6,452 bases of DNA from Leptospira sp. 96542 (GTDB lineage Bacteria; Spirochaetota; Leptospiria; Leptospirales; Leptospiraceae), in assembly GCA_029310945.1 (NCBI GenBank), contig JARJFC010000112.1, positions 1 through 6,452 on the forward strand, in the 5' to 3' direction. The number at the start of each line of letters is the position of its first letter. The stretch's first letter is position 1. Shown piece by piece: positions 1 to 5,240 of the stretch. Made by a program: the position numbers and the translations under genes. Under the pieces are notes generated by a model. It was not told where the DNA came from. It did no database searches and saw only the letters and a list, made by a program, of their open reading frames with translations.

Positions 1-91
1 CGCCGTAATGGGCCTGCATCTCGGTCAGGCTGGCCGGACGGGGTGTGGTTTGGGCGGGTCTCATGTCGGGTGTGGGGATGGAGTTTGCCAT
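1..91 (-). CDS. N-terminal fragment of an unidentified protein, cut by the left window edge
   Basis: Reading leftward from an ATG at 91, the frame stays open to the window edge and gives about 30 residues, beginning MANSIPTPDM and ending ...ASLTEMQAHYG. A second in-frame ATG at 64 is an alternative start. Third codon positions are mostly G or C, especially in the last dozen codons, as expected for real coding sequence here. The start lies 19 nt downstream of the regulator's stop codon on the same strand, so the two are probably co-transcribed. No good Shine-Dalgarno precedes either ATG; a GAGAGG stretch at 115-120 is too far from 91 and lies inside the end of the regulator gene. The fragment is too short to assign a family. 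By position it may be an enzyme of the same pathway, but that is a guess. Confidence 0.5.
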   Translation of the reverse strand, partial: MANSIPTPDMRPAQTTPRPASLTEMQAHYG

Positions 92-110
92 GGCCCGGGG
101 GGCATCGCAT

Positions 111-2054
111 TCAGCCTCTCAAGTTCCAGAGCCGCAGCGCGATGTGCATGTCGAGGGCGCGAGAGGCCTGTTCCCAGGGGCCCAGCAGGTTCTCGACGGT
201 GGCCAGCCGCTGGCGCACGGTGTTGACGTGGATGCCCAGGCGCTGGGCCGTGGTCTTGGCGTTCTGATGGCAGTCGAAATAGCAGAGCAGGGTGGCGCCC
301 AGGTCCGTGCCGCGCTTGCGGTCATGCGCCAGCAGAGGGCCGATGCTGGCGTCGAGAAATTGTCCGAGGCTGGTGGGGTCGTGGGTTTCGAACAGGGTGG
401 AATACAGGGCCAGTTCATTCTGGCCGACCAGCCGGTCGTTCACGCCGAGGCGCTTGAGCACGCCGAGGGCGCGCTTGAGCGTGGCGTGCAGCGCCGGCAA
501 TTCGGCCGCGGCGCCGATGGGACGGGACAGCACGCCACGGTGGACGGCACGCGCCTCGCGCCGCACCCAGGTGGACAGCGCCTGCTGCACCTCCGAGGCG
601 CGGGTGGCCGCGCACAGAACGACCAGGACGCCGTCGACCTCGTCGATCAGGCAGGGGCCGAGGACGCCGATTTGCAGCAATCGCCGCGCCGCGTAGCGGG
701 TGCCGGGGCCATCGAGCTCGGCCAGCATCAGGACCAGGGGCTCGCCCAGGTCCAGGCCAAAACGCGCCGACCGGTCACGCAGCACCGCGAGTTCGCCCTG
801 CCGGGGCGACGTCAGGGTGTGCATCAGCTCGGACATCTCGCGGCTGTTGTTCGCGGCCTGGCGTTCCTGCGAAAGCAGGACGATGCCGATCACGCTGGAG
901 CAGCGCTCGAGGGTGCGCTCCGCCACGTCTTCCAGTCGGCGCCGGTGGAAAAGCGCGAGTGTTCCCAGCGCGTCCTCCCCGCCGATGACCGGCATGACGC
1001 GGCAAATCTCGCCATCGACCTCGTAGGCCTGCACCGAGCGCCCGCTCACGCGGGCCTGGCGCAGGGCGCGGGCCAGTTCCGCGCTGTGTTCGCCATGCGG
1101 CTGGTAGCGCAGCGCGGCGCCACCGGCGTAGCCCGCGGCCGTGCCCCGGCTGATGACCTGCGCGGCTTCGTCCAGGATCAGCAGGCTGCCGCCGAGCAGC
1201 TCGGCCACCGTCTGGCACAGGGCCGAGAGCGAGGCGCCGCGCGCCAGCAGCGCGGTGATCTGCTCGTGCGCGTCGGCGGCCGCCTGCACATTGCGCGCGT
1301 GCCGTTCCAGCTCCGCGCGGGCCTCGTCGGCCTTGCCCAGCGCGGCGTTGATGCGCTCGAAGTCGCGCGCGTTCTTCAAGGCCACCGCCCCGTGCGTGGC
1401 CAGGGTGCGCAGGATGGCGATGTTCTGCGCCGTGTGCACCCGCGCGTACCGGTCGGCGGCGAAGAGCAGGCCGATCACCTTGTCCTGCCAGATCAGCGGC
1501 ACACCCACCAGGGCGCTGATGCCCTCGGCGCGGAAGATGTCGTCGAACTTCGGGTCGTGCGGGAAGCGCGTGTCGTGCAGGTAGTCCGGCGTGGTGAAGG
1601 GCATGCGCGTGGCCATGACGATGCTGGCCGTGCCGCGGTCGCTGCGGATGCGCATGGCCGTGGAGCCGCGGGTCAGCCCACCGTCCGCCGCGAGGGCCTG
1701 GAACACGCCGCGTGCTTCGTCCAGCTCGGAAATCCAGGCCATGTCGGCGCCGAGCAGGTGGCGCGTGCGTTGCACCAGGGTGGTCAGCAGGTCCGACAGT
1801 TCCAGCCGCTCGGAGAGGTCCTGCGCGGATTCCATCACCGCCACCATGCCCTGTTCGCGCTGCTGGAGCATTTCCAGGCGGTTGCGTACCGCCATCGCCT
1901 GGCGCACGGTCTCGACCAGGCCCGCCTTGTCGGGGCGATGGGAGGGCAGCGCTTCCACGGCGGCCAGCTGCTGCGCGAAATCCTCCGCCGAGGCCCCGCG
2001 GTGCAGCAGCTCGAGCAGGGTGCTGGCAATCTGAGGAGACGGGTCGGAAGCCAA
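111..2054 (-). CDS. GAF-domain PucR/CdaR-type transcriptional regulator
   Basis: A 647-residue cytoplasmic DNA-binding regulator. Visible architecture: an N-terminal helical segment (about 1-80); a GAF sensor domain (about 85-230, with GADMAWISELD near 102-112 and the VGVPLIWQDKVIGLLFAADR strand pair near 183-202); an Ala/Glu/Arg-rich probable coiled coil (about 228-262); a second sensor-like region resembling a degenerate GAF fold (about 265-395); a PucR/CdaR middle segment (about 425-545); and a C-terminal PucR-type helix-turn-helix (about 585-645). The HTH contains LLCYFDCHQNAKTTAQRLGI followed by HVNTVRQRL, the signature of this family. PucR/CdaR regulators commonly activate or repress catabolic operons in response to a small molecule, and GAF domains often bind that effector. 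No ATG or GTG precedes residue 1 in frame back to the stop at 2109-2111, and the next internal Met is at residue 54, so the TTG at 2054 with a GAGG 7 nt upstream is the best start. It is divergent from the SDR/ABC operon, its likely target. The effector is unknown. Family confidence is high; target and effector are inferred. Confidence 0.93.
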   Translation of the reverse strand: MASDPSPQIASTLLELLHRGASAEDFAQQLAAVEALPSHRPDKAGLVETVRQAMAVRNRLEMLQQREQGMVAVMESAQDLSERLELSDLLTTLVQRTRHLLGADMAWISELDEARGVFQALAADGGLTRGSTAMRIRSDRGTASIVMATRMPFTTPDYLHDTRFPHDPKFDDIFRAEGISALVGVPLIWQDKVIGLLFAADRYARVHTAQNIAILRTLATHGAVALKNARDFERINAALGKADEARAELERHARNVQAAADAHEQITALLARGASLSALCQTVAELLGGSLLILDEAAQVISRGTAAGYAGGAALRYQPHGEHSAELARALRQARVSGRSVQAYEVDGEICRVMPVIGGEDALGTLALFHRRRLEDVAERTLERCSSVIGIVLLSQERQAANNSREMSELMHTLTSPRQGELAVLRDRSARFGLDLGEPLVLMLAELDGPGTRYAARRLLQIGVLGPCLIDEVDGVLVVLCAATRASEVQQALSTWVRREARAVHRGVLSRPIGAAAELPALHATLKRALGVLKRLGVNDRLVGQNELALYSTLFETHDPTSLGQFLDASIGPLLAHDRKRGTDLGATLLCYFDCHQNAKTTAQRLGIHVNTVRQRLATVENLLGPWEQASRALDMHIALRLWNLRG

Positions 2055-2061
2055 GAGCGTG

Positions 2062-2065
2062 CCTC
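2062..2065 (-). promoter_or_regulatory. Ribosome binding site deciding the TTG start of the regulator
   Basis: On the minus strand GAGG lies 7 nt upstream of the TTG at 2054. No ATG or GTG exists in frame between this point and the upstream stop codon at 2109-2111. This site therefore supports TTG as the true start, not an internal Met about 53 codons later, which would remove much of the N-terminal helical region. Confidence 0.6.
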
Positions 2066-2094
2066 GAAGGGGCGAATTGATCGGTGGGAACCCT

Positions 2095-2142
2095 GAATCA
2101 GCGTGTTTTCATGGCACTCAATGACATGAAACGGGGTGATTC
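2095..2142. promoter_or_regulatory. Nested inverted repeat, candidate operator
   Basis: Two dyads share nearly the same centre. The inner one is TTTCATG (2107-2113) and CATGAAA (2125-2131), a perfect 7-bp inverted repeat with an 11-nt spacer. The outer one is GAATCA (2095-2100) and TGATTC (2137-2142), a perfect 6-bp inverted repeat. The gaps between outer and inner arms are 6 and 5 nt, so the centres differ by only half a base pair. Such spacing suits a dimeric or tetrameric DNA-binding protein. The obvious candidate is the divergent PucR-type regulator, but that link is inferred from position only. It could instead be a chance dyad in a short AT-richer stretch. Confidence 0.45.
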
Positions 2143-2165
2143 TATGTGGTCCTTGCACATGTCAT
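2121..2165. repeat. Second inverted copy of the ATGACATG motif
   Basis: ATGACATG at 2121-2128, overlapping the right inner arm of the nested dyad, recurs as its exact reverse complement CATGTCAT at 2158-2165. The copies are centred 37 bp apart, about three and a half helical turns. The second copy overlaps the small palindrome ACATGT (2157-2162). Repeated occurrence of the same 8-mer within 45 bp supports a binding-site role, possibly an accessory operator on the SDR side. No experimental motif is known to me for this regulator. Confidence 0.35.
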
Positions 2166-2182
2166 GCCTCGCGGTGATTGAG

Positions 2183-2212
2183 GAGACTCAAGCCAGTTTC
2201 TGGCAACTTCTC
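2183..2212 (+). promoter_or_regulatory. Possible stem-loop in the SDR 5' leader covering the only SD-like sequence
   Basis: A perfect hairpin GCCAG (2192-2196), TTT loop, CTGGC (2200-2204) is flanked by a second complementary pair, GAGA (2183-2186) with TCTC (2209-2212), separated by unpaired 5- and 4-nt sides. AGGAG at 2181-2185 is the only purine-rich Shine-Dalgarno-like sequence upstream of the SDR gene; it overlaps the outer arm and sits 41 nt from the ATG, too far to act normally. The element may be an RNA structure, an operator-like palindrome, or chance. Whether it is transcribed depends on the unknown start site. Confidence 0.3.
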
Positions 2213-2226
2213 GATCGTCTTTTCCC

Positions 2227-3018
2227 ATGGCTTTGCATGACACCCTTCGTCCCGTTCCCGGTTTGCGCGTGCTGGTCACCGCCGGGGCCAACGGGATCGG
2301 CGCCGCGATCGCGCGCGCCTTCCACGCCGCCGGTGCGCGGGTCCACGTCTGTGACGTGGACCGCGTGGCCCTCGATCGCCTGGCGACCCAGTTGCCCGGC
2401 ATCACCGGCACCCCAGCCGATGCCTCGGTCGCGGCGGATGTCGACGCGGTGTTCGAGGGCGTGCGCAGCCAGCTGGGCGGCCTGGACGTGCTGGTCAACA
2501 ACGCGGGCATCGCGGGGCCTACCGGCCCCATCGAAGACATCGACACCGCCGCCTGGGAGCGCACCCTGGCGGTCAACCTCGACGGCCAGTTCCATTTCGC
2601 GCGCCGCGCCGTGCCGCTGCTCAAGGCGTCCCGCAACGGGCCCTGCCTGATCGCCATCGGCTCGGTCGCGGGGCGGCTGGGTTATGCCTTCCGCACGCCT
2701 TACGCGGCCAGCAAGTGGGCGGTGGTCGGCCTGACCAAGTCGCTCGCCATCGAACTCGGTCCGCAGGGCATCCGCGTCAACGCCCTCCTGCCGGGCGTGG
2801 TCGAAGGCGCGCGCATGGACGGCGTGATCGCCGCGCGCGCGGCGACCCTGGGCATCGGCGTCGAGGCCATGCGCCAGCAATACCTCGACAAGATTTCCCT
2901 GCGCCGCATGGTCACCGCCGATGACGTGGCCGCGGCGGCGCTGTTCCTGTGTTCGCCGGGCGCGCGCAACCTGACCGGTCAGGTCATCAGCGTGGACGGC
3001 AACGTTGAGTACCTCTAA
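2227..3018 (+). CDS. Short-chain dehydrogenase/reductase (SDR family oxidoreductase)
   Basis: A 263-residue cytoplasmic NAD(P)-dependent oxidoreductase of classical SDR length. The Rossmann cofactor motif is TAGANGIG at 18-25, with Ala19 where the family consensus TGxxxGIG has Gly. Asp43, in VCDVD after the second strand, is the usual mark of NAD(H) preference. NNAG is at 91-94. The catalytic tetrad is complete: Asn117, Ser146 (AIGSVAG), Tyr159 and Lys163 (YAASK). PG at 189-190 and the C-terminal GQVISVDGN are typical. It should interconvert an alcohol and a ketone; the substrate is not evident. The ATG at 2227 is the only usable start after an in-frame stop at 2179-2181, but it follows a pyrimidine-rich tract and has no Shine-Dalgarno. 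It is the first gene of the plus-strand operon, 33 bp before the binding-protein gene, so it probably acts on the imported compound or a metabolite of it. Confidence 0.94.
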   Translation: MALHDTLRPVPGLRVLVTAGANGIGAAIARAFHAAGARVHVCDVDRVALDRLATQLPGITGTPADASVAADVDAVFEGVRSQLGGLDVLVNNAGIAGPTGPIEDIDTAAWERTLAVNLDGQFHFARRAVPLLKASRNGPCLIAIGSVAGRLGYAFRTPYAASKWAVVGLTKSLAIELGPQGIRVNALLPGVVEGARMDGVIAARAATLGIGVEAMRQQYLDKISLRRMVTADDVAAAALFLCSPGARNLTGQVISVDGNVEYL

Positions 3019-3038
3019 CCCCCCTCGCTTCACAACAA

Positions 3039-3044
3039 AAGGAG
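3039..3044 (+). promoter_or_regulatory. Strong ribosome binding site of the binding-protein gene
   Basis: AAGGAG lies 7 nt before the ATG at 3052. It is the only strong Shine-Dalgarno in the operon visible here: the SDR, LivH and LivM starts lack one. This fits the need for more binding protein than permease in ABC importers, as binding proteins are usually made in excess. Confidence 0.85.
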
Positions 3045-3051
3045 ACAGACC

Positions 3052-4287
3052 ATGAACATCCATCGCTTCCTCGCGGTGCCCACGGCGCTGCTGATGGCCT
3101 GCGCCGCCCATGCCGACCCGGTCAAGATCGCCGTGCTGGAAACCCTCTCAGGTCCGCAGGCCTCGACCGGCCAGACCTTCCGCGCCGGTGTGCGTTACGC
3201 CATCGACAAGATGAACGCCGCCGGCGGCTGGAACGGCGAGCCCGTGCAACTGGTCGAGTACGACAACCAGGGCGGACCGGCCGGTGCCTCGGACAAGCTC
3301 AAGGCCGCCATCGCCGACGGTGTGCAGATCGTCGTGCAAGGCGCCTCGTCGGCCATCGGCGGGCAGATCACCGAGGACGTGCGCAAGCACAACCTGCGCA
3401 ACCCGGGCAAGGAGATCGTCTACATCAACGTCGGCGCCGAGGCGCTGGAGCTGACGGGCGAGAAGTGCAACTTCCACCACTTCCGCCTCACGGGCAATGC
3501 CCAGGTCCGCACCAAGGTGCTGGTGCAGGGCATGAAGCAGGCCAAGGCGCTGGGCACCAAGGTCTATGCGATCAACCAGAACTACTCCTGGGGCCAGGAC
3601 ATGGAGAACGCCATCGTGGCCAACGCGGCGGCGGGGGGCTACCAGGTGGTCGAGAAGACCTTGCACGACGTCAACAAGATCCAGGACTTCGCGCCCTACA
3701 TCGCCAAGATCAGCGCCTCGGGTGCCCAGACGGTGCTGACCGGCAACTGGTCCAACGACCTGCTGCTGATGATGAAGGCCGCCAAGGCCGCGGGCCTCAA
3801 GGCGGCCTTTGGCACCGTGTTCCTCGACCAGCCGGGCAACATCCGCAACGCGGGTGACACGGCCGTGGGGCACTTCATCGTCCACGCCTTCAACGCCGAG
3901 GCGGCGGGCGCCGAGGGCGCGCGCTTCGTGGCCGACTACACGGCCAAGACCGGCCATGCCCCCGTATTCGTCGAACCGCAGACCGCCTTCGGCCTGGACA
4001 TGGTGGCCGACGCCCTCAAGCGCACCAAGCCCGTGGGCGGCAAGCTGGACGTGAACGCCTTTGCCCGCGCCATGGAGACCGCGCGCGTCCAGACGCCCAT
4101 GGGCGAGGCCCGCATGCGCGCCGAGGACCACCAGATCCTGCTGCCGCTCGTGGTCTCCACCGTCGCCAAGGACGCGCGCTACAAGGTGGACGACACGGAC
4201 CTGGGCTTCAAGCCCGTGAAGGTGTTCAGCGCCGACGAGGCCGCCGCGCCCGTGCAATCGAGCTGCAAGATGCAACGTCCGGCCTGA
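3052..4287 (+). CDS. Branched-chain amino acid-type ABC transporter substrate-binding protein
   Basis: A 411-residue periplasmic ligand-binding protein of the LivJ/LivK-like type I family (Peripla_BP_6 fold). The N-terminus is an export signal with a hydrophobic core and likely signal peptidase I cleavage after AHA at 19-21. The mature chain starts with the family pattern VKIAVLETLSGP (24-35), followed by ASTGQTFRAGVRYAID (37-52). Other likely ligand-pocket segments are QGASSAIGG (97-105), NYSWGQD (177-183), GNWSNDL (231-237) and FLDQPGN (257-263). Cys139 (GEKCNFHHFR) and Cys405 near the end (SSCKM) are the only cysteines of the mature chain. It delivers ligand to the LivH/LivM permeases encoded next; livH starts 3 nt after its stop. 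The ligand cannot be deduced: members of this family bind branched-chain amino acids, amides, urea, or aromatic and other organic acids. The SDR and PucR-type regulator beside it favour a catabolic substrate. Confidence 0.95.
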   Translation: MNIHRFLAVPTALLMACAAHADPVKIAVLETLSGPQASTGQTFRAGVRYAIDKMNAAGGWNGEPVQLVEYDNQGGPAGASDKLKAAIADGVQIVVQGASSAIGGQITEDVRKHNLRNPGKEIVYINVGAEALELTGEKCNFHHFRLTGNAQVRTKVLVQGMKQAKALGTKVYAINQNYSWGQDMENAIVANAAAGGYQVVEKTLHDVNKIQDFAPYIAKISASGAQTVLTGNWSNDLLLMMKAAKAAGLKAAFGTVFLDQPGNIRNAGDTAVGHFIVHAFNAEAAGAEGARFVADYTAKTGHAPVFVEPQTAFGLDMVADALKRTKPVGGKLDVNAFARAMETARVQTPMGEARMRAEDHQILLPLVVSTVAKDARYKVDDTDLGFKPVKVFSADEAAAPVQSSCKMQRPA

Positions 4288-4290
4288 TCC

Positions 4291-5232
4291 ATGGAAGCCT
4301 TGCTGTTCGCGCTGCTCAATGGCCTGATCTACGGGCTGCTGCTCTTCATGGTGTCGGCCGGGTTGACGCTGATCTTCGGAATGATGGGGGTGCTCAACTT
4401 CGCCCACGCATCGTTCTACATGCTCGGCGCTTACTTCGCCTACACCTTGCAGGGGGTGCTGGGCTTCGGCCCGGCCGTCGTGGCGGCCACCCTGCTGGCC
4501 GGCGGTGTGGGCGCGGTGGTGGAGCGCTTCTTCCTGCGGCGTGTCCATCACCACGGCCACGCGCATGAGCTGCTGCTCACCTTCGGCCTGTCCTTCATCA
4601 TCGCCGAGGGCATCAAGCTGGTGTTCGGCAACTTCCCGGTGAACTACCAGGTGCCCGCCGCGCTCGACGGTCCCGCCTTCGTGCTCAGCGGGCAGCAGTA
4701 CCCGCTGTACCGGCTGCTGATGGGCGGCGTGGCCCTGCTCATGTTCGCGCTGCTCTACCTGCTGCTCACGCGCACCCGGGTCGGCATCATCGTGCGCTCG
4801 GCCATCTACAAGCCGCGCATGGTGGAGGCCCTGGGGCACAACGTGCAACTCGTCTTCATGGGCGTGTTCGGCGTGGGCGCGGCGCTGGCCGGCCTGGCGG
4901 GCGCCGTGGCTGGGGCCTTCTACACGACCAGTCCGAACATGGCGCTGGAGATCGGCGTCATGGTCTTTGTCGTGGTCGTCGTGGGCGGGCTCGGTTCGCT
5001 CGGCGGGGCGATGCTGGCTTCGCTGCTGATTGGCGTGATGACCTCCGTGGCCGTGGGCATCGACCGCAGCCTGGCCGATCTGCTGGCCTTCGTGGGCGCC
5101 GGGGATTGGGCGCAGAGCGTGGGTGGTCTGCTCACGCTCAAGTTGTCCAGCCTGTCCGCCAGCCTGCCCTTTGCCTTGATGTTGCTCGTCCTGCTGCTGC
5201 GGCCGCAGGGTTTGCTGGGCGACAAGACCTGA
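4291..5232 (+). CDS. livH: LivH-family ABC transporter permease
   Basis: A 313-residue inner-membrane permease, normal length for LivH, with about eight hydrophobic segments. The N-terminal signature GLIYGLLLFMVSAGLTLIFG (11-30) followed by NFAHASFYMLGAY (36-48) is diagnostic. The cytoplasmic loop TRTRVGIIVRSAIYKPRMVE (160-179) followed by ALGHNV is the conserved ATPase-coupling region, and VFGVGAALAGLAGAVAG (192-208) follows it. The protein ends in LLLRPQGLLG, also typical. It should pair with the LivM protein to form the translocation channel. Its ATG lies 3 nt after the binding-protein stop with no clear Shine-Dalgarno, so translation is probably coupled. An odd feature is a histidine cluster, HHHGHAH at 86-92, in the loop before the third or fourth membrane segment. 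The symbol reflects family membership; a leucine substrate is not implied. Confidence 0.94.
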   Translation: MEALLFALLNGLIYGLLLFMVSAGLTLIFGMMGVLNFAHASFYMLGAYFAYTLQGVLGFGPAVVAATLLAGGVGAVVERFFLRRVHHHGHAHELLLTFGLSFIIAEGIKLVFGNFPVNYQVPAALDGPAFVLSGQQYPLYRLLMGGVALLMFALLYLLLTRTRVGIIVRSAIYKPRMVEALGHNVQLVFMGVFGVGAALAGLAGAVAGAFYTTSPNMALEIGVMVFVVVVVGGLGSLGGAMLASLLIGVMTSVAVGIDRSLADLLAFVGAGDWAQSVGGLLTLKLSSLSASLPFALMLLVLLLRPQGLLGDKT

Positions 5233-5240
5233 ATATTTCG

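Larger units (their letters stand above)
2055..2226. promoter_or_regulatory. Divergent intergenic control region between regulator and SDR/transport operon
   Basis: This 172-bp stretch separates the start codons of two divergently transcribed units and should hold both promoters. It is visibly more AT-rich than the flanking genes, especially at 2100-2150. No strong sigma-70 promoter is apparent on either strand. The best weak candidate is on the minus strand: a TAGAAT-like -10 (2139-2144) with an ATGACA-like -35 (2160-2165) but a short 15-nt spacer, partly inside the inverted repeats listed separately. On the plus strand an ATGACA (2121-2126) resembles a -35 but lacks a convincing -10. Weak promoters would fit control by an activator such as the adjacent PucR-type protein. 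No small ORF here looks real. Confidence 0.75.

Noticed and set aside
45..2096. 683-codon plus-strand open frame opposite the regulator
   Set aside because: Its translation is low-complexity, rich in Gly, Arg, Gln, Ala and His, with no recognisable domain. It mirrors the regulator gene, whose domains are clear. Long antisense frames are expected in DNA this GC-rich.
2139..2165. Minus-strand promoter with -10 TAGAAT and -35 ATGACA
   Set aside because: The spacer is only 15 nt and the region is full of inverted repeats. It is noted within the control region but not called as a separate promoter.
2084..2650. Plus-strand frame starting at 2084 that overlaps the SDR start
   Set aside because: It runs out of frame through the SDR gene and yields Ser/Pro/Arg-rich sequence, with no support beyond the intergenic part.
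3019..3051. Possible terminator or separate promoter between SDR and binding-protein genes
   Set aside because: The 33-bp gap has no inverted repeat or T-run and no promoter-like hexamers, only a strong ribosome binding site. The genes are best read as one operon.
3094..3105. Possible lipobox (LMAC) in the binding-protein signal peptide, making it a lipoprotein
   Set aside because: Met at the -2 position is unusual for a lipobox, and a good signal peptidase I site (AHA followed by Asp) lies four residues on. A soluble periplasmic protein is more likely.
2188..3111. 307-codon minus-strand open frame opposite the SDR gene
   Set aside because: The SDR on the plus strand has complete catalytic and cofactor motifs. 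The opposite frame has none and runs into the binding-protein start.
3148..4848. 566-codon minus-strand open frame opposite the binding-protein and livH genes
   Set aside because: It crosses two well-supported genes, and its product is His/Glu/Gln/Val-rich without domain character. It is a codon-bias shadow.
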